Source: JACQAI01 sp035507915
GTDB lineage: Bacteria > Pseudomonadota > Alphaproteobacteria > Elsterales > Elsteraceae
Assembly: GCA_035507915.1 (NCBI GenBank)
Contig: DATJNS010000147.1
Span: 1 to 53,465 of the forward strand
DNA length: 53,465 bases
Reading direction: 5' to 3'
This document shows, in pieces, positions 1 to 7,634 of this stretch. The first letter of the stretch is position 1, and every line of letters starts with the position of its first letter. Position numbers and translations under genes: made by a program. The notes under the pieces are model-generated. The model did no database searches, had not been told where the DNA came from, and worked only from the letters and a program-made list of their open reading frames with translations.

Positions 1-122
1 CGCGGCAGACCATCACCGAGGATCGCGCGCAGCTCGAGATCCCGCTCGTCACGGGCCACCAGCTGATTTACGACTCGACGCGGAAAGAGTACACGCTCTG
101 GCCTTCGGTGCAGCGGACCTAG
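1..122 (+). CDS. 3' end of an unidentified gene (partial)
   Basis: An open frame enters from the left edge and stops at TAG 120-122. The visible 39 residues end in LWPSVQRT. A well-placed ribosome site for the next gene follows, so this is probably a true gene end. Too little is visible to assign a family or function; no domain motif can be recognised. Confidence 0.5.
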   Translation, partial: RQTITEDRAQLEIPLVTGHQLIYDSTRKEYTLWPSVQRT

Positions 123-144
123 TCCGCAAGCCGCGGAGGCCAGC

Positions 145-495
145 ATGCTCGAATGCGTCAGCGCCGTCACGCTGGCGACGCACGATATGGCACGTGCCGT
201 CGCGTTCTACGAAGCCCTTGGTTTCGCGCTCAAGTTCGGCGGCCCGGCGGCGCCGTTCACCAGCTTTCGCGCCGGCTGCGGCTACCTCAACCTGGTCGCG
301 ATGCCCGTCGACCGGACGTGGTCCTGGTGGGGCCGCGCGATCTTCTATGTCGACGACGTCGACGCGCAGCATGCGCGCGCCATCGCGGCCGACCTGTCGC
401 CGGCGTTCGCGCCGCGCGACGCGCCGTGGGGCGAGCGCTACTTCCACATTTGCGATCCCGACGGGCACGAGCTCAGCTTCGCCCGACCCCTGTGA
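145..495 (+). CDS. VOC family (glyoxalase/bleomycin-resistance fold) protein
   Basis: A 116-residue single-domain vicinal-oxygen-chelate protein, the usual size for one glyoxalase-like module pair. The N-terminus has the family pattern of a strand, then HDMARAVAFYEALGF, and the C-terminus has HICDPDGHELSFA, where the late Glu is the usual metal ligand. These cytosolic proteins act as dioxygenases, lyases, isomerases or drug-binding proteins; the substrate cannot be told from sequence. ATG 145 follows a GGAGG at about 135-139. It ends 16 bases before the convergent mlaA gene, so it is probably transcribed alone or with the partial gene upstream. Confidence 0.85.
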   Translation: MLECVSAVTLATHDMARAVAFYEALGFALKFGGPAAPFTSFRAGCGYLNLVAMPVDRTWSWWGRAIFYVDDVDAQHARAIAADLSPAFAPRDAPWGERYFHICDPDGHELSFARPL

Positions 496-511
496 TGCCG
501 TCGCCGCGCCG

Positions 512-1303
512 CTACGGCTGTTTCGCGCCGGCGGCCGGATCGCTGTACAGATCGCTCGCGCCGGGCGACGCGGCGGACGACGGCTCGTGCAGCTGCGCCG
601 CCCGGCGCTGGCGCACGATGCTGCGCAGCTCGGCGTAGAAATCGACCGCGCTGCGTCTGATCTCGTCGAGCGAGTCGATGTTCTGGGCACGCTCGTCGAG
701 ACCCTGCATGGCGACGCGGCCCCACGTCGCGAAGGTCGACTCGTTGAACTCCTCCAGGTAGCGGATCGGATCCATGAACGCGTCGACTCCCATGCCGACG
801 GCGTCGCGGACGTTCGAGGGGCCGAACAGCGGCAACACGAGATAGGGACCTTCCGGCAGACCCCAGACGTGCAACGTCTGCCCGAAATCGCCGACCTGCT
901 CGCCATAACCCGCGCGCTTCGCCATGTCGCGCAGGCCGACCGGCCCGAGCAGCCCGTTGATCAGAAACCGCGTCGTCGTGCGGCCGGCGATCGAGACGTC
1001 GGCCTGCAGCACGTTGTTGGCGAGCACGACCGGCTCGTGCGCCCATTGCAGCCCGGAACGGATGGCGTCCTGGAGGAACTCGGGGACGTCGTCGCGATAG
1101 ACGCGGGCGACCGGCTCGATTGCCCATTTGTCGACGAACATGTTGGCGTCGAAGATCACGCGGTTGGTCGGCTCGAGCGGATCGTTCGTCCGGTAGAAGG
1201 CCGTGCGCTCGTCCGGGTCGGCCGGCGGGGTCGCGCACGCGCACAACAACGCGCCGACTGCCGCGATCACCGCCGATCGAACGGCCCGACTCCTCAAAGC
1301 CAT
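512..1303 (-). CDS. mlaA: MlaA (VacJ) family outer-membrane lipoprotein
   Basis: About 263 residues, the family's usual length. A signal peptide with a lipobox-like LLCAC leads into the hallmark segment DPLEPTNRVIFDAN, followed by the conserved TRFLINGLLGPVGLRDMA and FGQTLHVWG blocks. MlaA sits in the outer membrane, where it takes mislocalised phospholipids from the outer leaflet and passes them to MlaC for return to the inner membrane. No mlaBCDEF genes lie nearby, as is common when mlaA is separate. I chose ATG 1303 because it starts directly at the signal peptide; the open frame extends 37 codons further upstream but with shadow-like composition. A TAGGAT -10-like hexamer lies at 1323-1328. 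Confidence 0.93.
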   Translation of the reverse strand: MALRSRAVRSAVIAAVGALLCACATPPADPDERTAFYRTNDPLEPTNRVIFDANMFVDKWAIEPVARVYRDDVPEFLQDAIRSGLQWAHEPVVLANNVLQADVSIAGRTTTRFLINGLLGPVGLRDMAKRAGYGEQVGDFGQTLHVWGLPEGPYLVLPLFGPSNVRDAVGMGVDAFMDPIRYLEEFNESTFATWGRVAMQGLDERAQNIDSLDEIRRSAVDFYAELRSIVRQRRAAQLHEPSSAASPGASDLYSDPAAGAKQP

Positions 1304-1510
1304 GCGTGACAACCCGACGAGAATCCTAACACGCGCGGCCACGGCCGTCCGCCACGGGACGCGGGTCGGGTCGTCCGAGGCGGGACCGTGGCGAGCGGTG
1401 CGACCATACCCCACGATCGGCGCACCGCGTCAAACGATTCCATCATGCGTCCGCCGACTTATTGCACCTCGCCAACCGCTTGCGGCATGCTGCCTCAAGG
1501 AGGATTCGCC

Positions 1511-2323
1511 ATGAGACTGACCGCGGCCCAGCTCGAGCAATATCGGCGCGACGGCTTCCTGATCTTTCCGGATCTGTTCGCCGCCGACGAAGTCGCGATC
1601 CTGCGTCGCGAGGTCGCGCGGGTCGCTCGGCTCGAGACCGACGCGGTCGTGCGCGAGGGCGCGGCGCGAGCGCCCAAGTCGATGTTCCGACTCCACGAGA
1701 CCAACGGCGCCACCGCCTCGCCGGCATTCCACGCGCTCGCCCGCACGCCGCGCGCGCTCGCGGTCGCCCAGCAGGTGCTGGGCGACGAGCGCCTCTACCT
1801 GCATCACTCGAAGGTCAACGTGAAGACCGCGATCGAGGGCTCGGTGTGGCCGTGGCATCAGGACTACGGCTCGTGGATGCGCGACGGCATCCAGGCGCCC
1901 GAGCTCGCGACCTTCATGGTCGCGCTCGACGATGCGAGCGAGTTCAACGGCTGCCTCTATCTCCTGCCCGGCAGCCACCGCGCGGGCCGCGCCGATCCCT
2001 ATTTCGACACCTCGACCGCCTACAAGCTGTGGGCGGTGCCGCCCGAGCGCATGATCGAGATGTTGCGCGCCGGCCCGCCGCCGGTCGCGGTCACCGGGCG
2101 CGCCGGCCTGGCGGCGATCTTCCACTGCAACCTGATGCACGCCTCCGGCCACAACCTGTCGGAACGTGACCGCTGGCAGGCCTATCTGTGCTTCAACCGC
2201 GTGGCCAATCGGCCGCTCGACGTCGACAACCCGCGCCCCGACTACGTGCGCTCGCGCAACTGGCTACCGCTGACCGCGGCGTCGGACGACGCGGTTCGCG
2301 AGACCGCGCGCGTTCCAGCCTAA
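1511..2323 (+). CDS. phytanoyl-CoA dioxygenase (PhyH) family protein
   Basis: 270 residues. The Fe(II)/2-oxoglutarate oxygenase facial triad is visible: H116 and D118 in WPWHQDYGSW, and H210 in NLMHASGHN, with downstream arginines (R219/R221) available to hold 2-oxoglutarate. The block FNGCLYLLPGSHRAG is typical of the PhyH/ectoine-hydroxylase group. Such enzymes hydroxylate small molecules in the cytosol; the substrate is not predictable. ATG 1511 follows AAGGAGG by seven bases. It stands alone between mlaA (divergent) and the convergent DUF502 gene, with no pathway partner in sight. Confidence 0.9.
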   Translation: MRLTAAQLEQYRRDGFLIFPDLFAADEVAILRREVARVARLETDAVVREGAARAPKSMFRLHETNGATASPAFHALARTPRALAVAQQVLGDERLYLHHSKVNVKTAIEGSVWPWHQDYGSWMRDGIQAPELATFMVALDDASEFNGCLYLLPGSHRAGRADPYFDTSTAYKLWAVPPERMIEMLRAGPPPVAVTGRAGLAAIFHCNLMHASGHNLSERDRWQAYLCFNRVANRPLDVDNPRPDYVRSRNWLPLTAASDDAVRETARVPA

Positions 2324-2347
2324 CGCCGCAACACCAATGCCGCCGAC

Positions 2348-3010
2348 TCAGCGACGCAGCCCGACGATCTGCCGCACGTCGGCGCGCGGCGCAGCGGCGC
2401 TCGTCGGCGCGACGATGCCGCATGACACCACGAACTTGATGCCGTCCTCGACCGAGATCGCCATCGGCACCACTTGGCTGCGCTCGACCCAGACGAGATA
2501 GCCGCCGGTCGGGTTGGGCGTCGTCGGCACGTAGACGCCCACCATGTCGCGGCCCGCGCTCAGCGCTTGGATCTCCTCGGTCGGGCTGCCGGTGACGAAC
2601 CCGACGGTCCACATGCCGGGCTGCGGCCACTGCAGCAGCACGCACTCGCGGAACGAGGTCGATTGATCGGAGACGATCGTGCTGACGATCTGCTTGATCG
2701 CGCCATAGAGGCTGCGCACCACCGGCATGCGTGCGAGGATGCGCTCGCTCAGGCTGACCAGGAACCGCCCGGCCAGACCCGCCGTGAGCGCCCCGATGGT
2801 CGTGACCAGCACGAGCGCGACGACGACGCCGAAGCCCGGAATACCGACCGGCAGATATGCGTTTGGGTTGTAGCGGCTCGGAATTAGGGTCATGACGCGG
2901 CTGTCGACGAAGTCGATCACCGCCCACACCAGATAGGCGGTCAGCACGAACGGCGCCGTCACCAACACGCCGGCCAGGAAATAGGCGCGCAAGCGGCCCA
3001 TGACGCCCAT
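2348..3010 (-). CDS. DUF502 family membrane protein
   Basis: About 220 residues from ATG 3010. Two hydrophobic segments near the N-terminus (YFLAGVLVTAPFVLTAYLVW, then a segment around GFGVVVALVLVTTIGALTAG) are followed by a soluble domain with the family blocks PVVRSLYGAIKQ and VYVPTTPNPTGGYL. DUF502 proteins are inner-membrane proteins of unknown biochemical role, widespread in Proteobacteria. The frame is open to a TTG at 3091 and a GTG between; I chose the ATG that lies just before the first membrane segment, so the start is uncertain. It is convergent with the PhyH gene and divergent from the PKS gene. Confidence 0.88.
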   Translation of the reverse strand: MGVMGRLRAYFLAGVLVTAPFVLTAYLVWAVIDFVDSRVMTLIPSRYNPNAYLPVGIPGFGVVVALVLVTTIGALTAGLAGRFLVSLSERILARMPVVRSLYGAIKQIVSTIVSDQSTSFRECVLLQWPQPGMWTVGFVTGSPTEEIQALSAGRDMVGVYVPTTPNPTGGYLVWVERSQVVPMAISVEDGIKFVVSCGIVAPTSAAAPRADVRQIVGLRR

Positions 3011-3113
3011 CCGGGCCTTGGCATGGGTCGGGGAAGAGGGCTCCTTGGCCGACGGCGTCACGATTACGATCCCACGGGCGATCCGCGCCAACCCCGGCGC
3101 ACCGCGACGATGC

Positions 3114-3119
3114 TACACT
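3114..3119 (+). promoter_or_regulatory. -10 element of a likely leaderless promoter for the type III PKS gene
   Basis: TACACT lies five bases before ATG 3125, preceded by TG one base away as in extended -10 sites. A start of transcription 6-8 bases after the hexamer would fall on the start codon itself, so the transcript would be leaderless. No convincing -35 hexamer was seen. Confidence 0.4.
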
Positions 3120-3124
3120 GATAA

Positions 3125-4216
3125 ATGGACACGATGACAAACTCTCCCGCCTTGCTCTCGCTCGCCACCAGCGTCCCACCCTATCGCTTCCGCCAAGACG
3201 AGGTCGTCGCCTGGGCGCGCGGCTTCTTCGAGCAACGCTTCCCCGATTTCGACCGGATGGCGCCCGCCTTCGCCAACGCCGGAATCGAAACGCGCCATTC
3301 CTGCGTCCCGCTCGACTGGTACGACCAGCCGCACGACTGGCCCGAGCGCACCCGGCTCTACGTCGAGCAGAGCCTGGCGCTGCTCGAGCGCGCCACGATC
3401 GCCTGCCTCGAGCAGGCCGGACGCACGATCGACGACGTCGACGCCGTCGTCATGGTGTCGTCCACCGGCATCGCGACGCCGACGCTCGATGCGCGGCTGG
3501 CCCAGCGGCTGCGCATGCGCCGCGATCTCGAGCGGCTGCCCATCTTCGGTCTCGGCTGCGCCGGTGGCACGCTCGGCCTGGCGCGCGCCGCCACGCTGGC
3601 GCGCGCCAAACCGGGCACCCGGGTTCTGTTCCTGGTCGTCGAGCTGTGCGGTCTCACGTTCCGCGCCGACGACGTCTCGAAGAGCAACGTGATCGCCGCG
3701 GCTTTGTTCGGCGACGGCGCGGCCGCCGCGCTCATCGAGGCCGACGCCGACGGCATGCCGGCCAGGTCGGCGGCGCGGCCCACGCTCGGGCCGTCGGGCG
3801 ACTACACCTGGCCCGACTCGCTCGACATCATGGGCTGGGAGGTCATGCACAACGGGCTGGGCGTGCTGTTCTCGCGCGACATTCCGAGCCTCGTGCGCGA
3901 TCAGCTCGCCGGCGCGCTCGATGCGTTCCTCGAGCGCCACGCGCTGAACCGGCACGCGCTCGACGGCTTCATCGTGCATCCCGGCGGCGCCAAGGTGCTC
4001 GCCGCGCTCGAGGACGCCTTCGCGTTGCCCGCCGGCGGCCTCGACGACGCGCGCGCGGTGCTGCGCGACTACGGCAACATGTCGGCCGCCACCGTGCTGT
4101 TCGTGCTGCGGCGCGCGCTCGACCGCGGCGCGCGCGGACTGCAGCTCCTGTCCGCGCTCGGCCCCGGGTTCACGGCGGGCTTCCAGCTGCTCGACATGGG
4201 CGCGGGCCGCGCCTGA
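3125..4216 (+). CDS. type III polyketide synthase (chalcone/stilbene-synthase family)
   Basis: 363 residues with the full Cys-His-Asn triad of the family: C145 in FGLGCAGG, H285 in GFIVHPGGAK and N318 in DYGNMSA. Homodimeric enzymes of this type condense malonyl-CoA onto an acyl-CoA starter to make alkylpyrones, alkylresorcinols or related phenolic lipids in the cytosol. The next gene is an ICMT-like membrane methyltransferase, the same pairing as Bacillus bpsA-bpsB, where the second enzyme O-methylates alkylpyrones; a methylated alkylpyrone-like lipid is therefore the best guess for the product. The starter unit and ring type are not predictable. The ATG has no Shine-Dalgarno sequence but sits just after a -10 element. 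Confidence 0.93.
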   Translation: MDTMTNSPALLSLATSVPPYRFRQDEVVAWARGFFEQRFPDFDRMAPAFANAGIETRHSCVPLDWYDQPHDWPERTRLYVEQSLALLERATIACLEQAGRTIDDVDAVVMVSSTGIATPTLDARLAQRLRMRRDLERLPIFGLGCAGGTLGLARAATLARAKPGTRVLFLVVELCGLTFRADDVSKSNVIAAALFGDGAAAALIEADADGMPARSAARPTLGPSGDYTWPDSLDIMGWEVMHNGLGVLFSRDIPSLVRDQLAGALDAFLERHALNRHALDGFIVHPGGAKVLAALEDAFALPAGGLDDARAVLRDYGNMSAATVLFVLRRALDRGARGLQLLSALGPGFTAGFQLLDMGAGRA

Positions 4217-4234
4217 CCCGCGCGTGATCCGGCG

Positions 4235-4750
4235 ATGAGCTGGGCCTATGCGCTGCTCGGCTTGATCGCCGTGGAGCGGCTGGCCGAGCTCGCGTGGGCG
4301 CGCCGCAACACGCGTCGCCTGATCTCGGCGGGCGCCGTCGAGGTCGGGGCCTCCCACTATCCGGTGCTCGTCGTATTGCACGCCGCCTGGCTCGCGAGCC
4401 TGGCGCTGTCGGTCGACGCGACCACGCGCCTCGCGCCATGGTGGCTCGGCCTGTTCGGCGCGCTGCAGATCGGCCGCCTGTGGGTCATCCTGACGCTCGG
4501 CCGCTTTTGGACGACGCGCGTCATCACACTGCCGCAGGCGCCCCTGGTGCGGCATGGCCCCTATCGATTTCTGCGCCACCCGAACTATGTGGTAGTCATG
4601 CTCGAGATCGCCGTGTTGCCGCTGGCGTTCGGGCTGCCATGGCAGGCATTGATTTTTTCCGGACTCAACGGTCTCCTGCTGTGGCATCGCGTGCGGATCG
4701 AGGCGGCCGCCCTGGCACCGCGGCAGGCGATCGAGAAAGGGACATCCTGA
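4235..4750 (+). CDS. ICMT-family membrane methyltransferase (probable alkylpyrone O-methyltransferase)
   Basis: 171 residues, almost entirely membrane-spanning. The C-terminal half has the isoprenylcysteine carboxyl methyltransferase signature: RHGPYRFLRHPNY followed by a hydrophobic helix with an internal Glu. The family uses S-adenosylmethionine to methylate lipidic substrates at the membrane. Placed 18 bases after the type III PKS gene, it most probably methylates the PKS product, by analogy with BpsB. Its TGA shares one base with the ATG of the next gene (TGATG), which suggests translational coupling. Confidence 0.88.
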   Translation: MSWAYALLGLIAVERLAELAWARRNTRRLISAGAVEVGASHYPVLVVLHAAWLASLALSVDATTRLAPWWLGLFGALQIGRLWVILTLGRFWTTRVITLPQAPLVRHGPYRFLRHPNYVVVMLEIAVLPLAFGLPWQALIFSGLNGLLLWHRVRIEAAALAPRQAIEKGTS

Positions 4751-5094
4751 TGGGCCGTCTGGCTTTCGCCGCCCTGCTCCTGCTGTCGTGCAGTGCGTGC
4801 GCCAGCCGGCCCGATGCCTGGTATCGGGCGGCCACCAATCCCGACCAGGCGAGCACCGACGAGCGCGCATGCCGCGACGAGGCGACCCAAGTCGCTCGGG
4901 AGAGCTCGCGGCGCGATGCCAACATCCTGCAGGACCGCAGCGGCAGTCCCGGTTACAACTCGGCCGGCGTGTCCCAGTCCGATCTCGACATCAATCCGCA
5001 CGATCGGCTCGCGGTCACCGAGCGCGACAACATTCGCGATCTGACGCGCTCGTGCATGGGCGACCACGGCTACCGCCTGCTGCGCGACGATTAG
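4750..5094 (+). CDS. small predicted lipoprotein of unknown function
   Basis: 114 residues. The N-terminus FAALLLLSCSACAS is a lipoprotein signal with LLSC (or SAC) as the modification site. The mature part is polar, with three Cys (one in the block ERACRDEAT, one in RSCMGDHGYRLL near the C-terminus), a layout seen in many small alphaproteobacterial envelope proteins. Start and stop overlap (TGATG at 4748-4752) ties its translation to the ICMT gene, so it may be part of the polyketide locus or only a hitch-hiking operon member. No family was recognised. Confidence 0.75.
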   Translation: MGRLAFAALLLLSCSACASRPDAWYRAATNPDQASTDERACRDEATQVARESSRRDANILQDRSGSPGYNSAGVSQSDLDINPHDRLAVTERDNIRDLTRSCMGDHGYRLLRDD

Positions 5095-5118
5095 TCCGAC
5101 ACCGACTGGAAACGGTAC

Positions 5119-5149
5119 GGCAAAATCGCGCTGCGCTACGCGTTTTGCC
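5119..5149. terminator. hairpin after the PKS-ICMT-lipoprotein operon
   Basis: GGCAAAA at 5119-5125 and CGCG just inside it pair with CGCG and TTTTGCC ending at 5149, giving an 11-pair stem with one bulged T and an 8-base loop. It lies 24 bases after the operon's last stop. The downstream arm contains TTTT but no U-run follows the stem, so termination is plausible rather than shown. Confidence 0.4.
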
Positions 5150-5313
5150 ATAAGGATGGGCGTGCACGATCGTCGCGTAGCGCCCAACGTTCCAAGTGAC
5201 CGAAATTTATTGCGCTGCCGCCACGCACGCCGGGGATAGAGGTTCGTTCGCACGGCGTAGCACCGAATGCGACCGGCAGGTGGCGTTGCCGGCGCGATGT
5301 CGGGGACACGCAC

Positions 5314-5580
5314 ATGATGGCGCGGTTCTTCACGGCGGTGCCGCTTGCGGTGCTGCTCGCGGCGACGTTCGTCCCGTCGCCGGGCTCGGCCAACGACAGC
5401 AACACCGTCGTGATCGGCAACGGCGCCGGCGCGGCGGCGTTCGGCTTGACGGCGGCCCTGTTCGGCCGCAGCGGCCGTTTGCACGTCTATCCGGCACCGC
5501 CCGTCCTCTACATGCCGGCGCCGGTCGACGCGACGGTTCCGCCGGCAACGGGCGCTCCGCCCCTGCCCGGCCCGCGCTGA
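5314..5580 (+). CDS. small exported hypothetical protein
   Basis: 88 residues. A clear signal peptide (FFTAVPLAVLLAATFVPSPGSA) is followed by a Gly/Ala-rich stretch and a proline-rich tail (PAPPVLYMPAPV). It probably ends up in the periplasm or outer membrane. No family is recognised. The frame also holds an ATG one codon later. It is convergent with the MBL hydrolase gene. The 219 bases between the preceding lipoprotein gene and this one hold only the hairpin at 5119-5149. Confidence 0.55.
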   Translation: MMARFFTAVPLAVLLAATFVPSPGSANDSNTVVIGNGAGAAAFGLTAALFGRSGRLHVYPAPPVLYMPAPVDATVPPATGAPPLPGPR

Positions 5581-5605
5581 TGGGCTTGTCGACCGAGCGC
5601 CGGCG

Positions 5606-6367
5606 TCAGTCGTAGACGTCGCGGCCTTTTTTGAGCGTGCGCCACTGCGCGTCGTCGTGGCCGAACAGGATGGTGGCGCCCTGGCGCGCCAGACGTCGAA
5701 GCTCCCCGAGCGAGGCGCAGAACTGCGACGCATCCCAGGAGTTCTTCGGCGCGTAGTCGCGGTCGAGATTTTCCCGCACGGCGGCGGCGTCGGCCGCCAG
5801 GACGACGCAACCGCTGCGGTCGAGCTCGAGCTTCGCCCCCATGCTGCCCGGCGTGTGGCCCGGCAAGGGCAGCAGCACGATGCGGTTGTCGTCGAAGACG
5901 TCGAGCGTCGCATCGACGCGCCGGACCGGCATCGGATGGTCCCAATCGGCCTTGAAATAGCCCCTGCCCTCGGAACGCGGATCGGCCGCAACCGCCAGCT
6001 CCGCGGCATGGACGAAGAACGTCGCCCTCGTGAAGAACGCGTTGCAGCCGCAGTGATCCATGTGCAGGTGCGAGTTGATCACCACGTCGATGTCGTCGGG
6101 CCGCAGCGCAAGGGCCGCGAGGCCGCCCACCACGTTTTCGCCCGGCCGATGGGTCGGCACGAAAGCGCGCGCCAAGCCGCCCCAACGCGCCGACGCGTCG
6201 GTCTCGACGGCCGGATGGCACCCCGTGTCGAAGAGCACGTTGCCCTGCGGATGACGGATCAGGAAGCAGGAGCACGGAAACTCGGCGGTCTGCTCGGCGG
6301 GCAGCTCCGGAAAATACATGCTGGCCCGCATGCGCAAGCGGCCGCCCGACAGCACGTGCATCCTCAT
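5606..6367 (-). CDS. MBL-fold metallo-hydrolase, AHL-lactonase-like
   Basis: 253 residues. The zinc-binding motif HLHMDH is at 100-105, with H171 in PGHTPGS, D193 in LAADA and a late GHDD, so both metal sites look complete. The spacing and the surrounding SCFLIRHPQGNVLFDTG fit the N-acyl-homoserine-lactonase-like branch of the fold, but other esterases and lactonases share this layout. There is no signal peptide, so it should be cytosolic. ATG 6367 is preceded by AGGGAGA at good spacing; the frame is open upstream but lacks a better start. No luxI/luxR genes are in the window to support quorum quenching. Confidence 0.88.
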   Translation of the reverse strand: MRMHVLSGGRLRMRASMYFPELPAEQTAEFPCSCFLIRHPQGNVLFDTGCHPAVETDASARWGGLARAFVPTHRPGENVVGGLAALALRPDDIDVVINSHLHMDHCGCNAFFTRATFFVHAAELAVAADPRSEGRGYFKADWDHPMPVRRVDATLDVFDDNRIVLLPLPGHTPGSMGAKLELDRSGCVVLAADAAAVRENLDRDYAPKNSWDASQFCASLGELRRLARQGATILFGHDDAQWRTLKKGRDVYD

Positions 6368-6434
6368 GATCCGATCTCCCTGTTTTGCCGCCCCAGGGTA
6401 GCGGATCGCATCCGCCCGTGCGTCGCAAGATGCG

Positions 6435-7634
6435 CTAGTAGAACAGCCGGAACGCCAGCTGAGCCTGCGTGCCCTGGGTCGCCGCGGCCAGGCCTTCGAG
6501 CTCGCGCTGCTCACGCGTGCTCGCCACGTGCAGCACCTCCCCGGTGACGCGCAGCCACTCCCGCGGCCGCCAGGTCAACGCCACCGTGCCGGCGAAGCCG
6601 GACTCGCCGAGATCGATGGTGCCGCCCGGCGCGTAGCCGTCGGTGCCGAATTGATCGAAGCGGGCGGCGAGGCGCCACGCGCCACGCTCCCAGCCAACCA
6701 GCACGTAGGCGGCCTCGAAATCGGTACGGCTCGTCCGGCCGCCCGGCGCGAACGCGGTCGAGCCCACCATCACCTGGCCCATCACGGTGATGGGATAGAT
6801 CCTGGTCTTGCCGCCGAGGCTCCAGAACTGGGTGTGCCAGGCGAACTCGCCGTTGGTCGCCGCGGGATCCGCCTCGTTGTCGTAGCGCAACAGGCTGACG
6901 CTGCCGTAGCCGGTGGCGTGCCACGTCGCGCCGCCGTACCAGCCGGGCCGGCCGTCGATCTCCTGGAACGGCAGCGAATAGGCAGGTGTCGTGTAGCCCG
7001 GGCGCACCGTCACGTCCGGCAGGCGGTTGCGGCCGAACAGCCCGGTCGGCTGGTCGTCGAACGTCCAGCCGCGCTCGGCCAGGAGGATGCCGGCCGGGTC
7101 GTTGGCGGCGAACAGCGCGCCGTGCAGCTCGAGCGTGTGGCCTTCGCCGCGCCACTCCAGCGTGCCCTCGCTGCCGATCGTCCGCAGCTCCTCGCCGACC
7201 CAGCTGTTGATCGCCGACGGCGTCAGCGTCCATAGGCTGGTCCAGCCGATCCCGTCGTTCTCGAGCGAGACCGGCGGGAAGAACGCGCCGACCTTGACCG
7301 ACCAGCGCAGCGGCGTCGTCGACACCGGGCGGTAGCGCGCGAAGGCCTCGATCAGATCGACCGCGCTGCGTTGGGTGGGATCGAGGCGCGCGTGCGCGTA
7401 GGCGCTGAGGTCCGGGAGCAGCTGCGCGCTGCCGATCGCCGAGATCTGGCCGAAGGTCGGCGTCACGCCGCCTTCGCCGTCTTGCGTCTTGCCGAGACCG
7501 CCGTCGCGCCAGCTGCGCTCGTCGGGCGCGGCGACCACGCGGGCGTCGCCGAAGGCGTCGAGGTGAAATTCCTGCGCGTGCAGGGGAGCCGGCAGCGCGA
7601 CGACGACGAGCAGGACGCGCGCGGCCCGGCGCAT
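6435..7634 (-). CDS. outer-membrane beta-barrel (porin-like) protein
   Basis: 399 residues. A signal peptide ends at PAPLHAQ, then come many alternating amphipathic strands rich in Trp/Tyr, ending in AFRLFY, the aromatic C-terminal signature that the BAM complex reads. The first ATG overlaps the stop of the upstream EAL gene by one base (TGATG at 7636-7632), so translation is coupled. It is the last gene of the cupredoxin - EAL - barrel operon. The cargo is unknown; it resembles phosphate-selective-porin-like barrels only in general form. Confidence 0.85.
   Translation of the reverse strand: MRRAARVLLVVVALPAPLHAQEFHLDAFGDARVVAAPDERSWRDGGLGKTQDGEGGVTPTFGQISAIGSAQLLPDLSAYAHARLDPTQRSAVDLIEAFARYRPVSTTPLRWSVKVGAFFPPVSLENDGIGWTSLWTLTPSAINSWVGEELRTIGSEGTLEWRGEGHTLELHGALFAANDPAGILLAERGWTFDDQPTGLFGRNRLPDVTVRPGYTTPAYSLPFQEIDGRPGWYGGATWHATGYGSVSLLRYDNEADPAATNGEFAWHTQFWSLGGKTRIYPITVMGQVMVGSTAFAPGGRTSRTDFEAAYVLVGWERGAWRLAARFDQFGTDGYAPGGTIDLGESGFAGTVALTWRPREWLRVTGEVLHVASTREQRELEGLAAATQGTQAQLAFRLFY

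Noticed and set aside
3113..4870. Minus-strand open frame of 585 codons across the PKS and ICMT genes
   Set aside because: It is a shadow of two genes with clear catalytic motifs.
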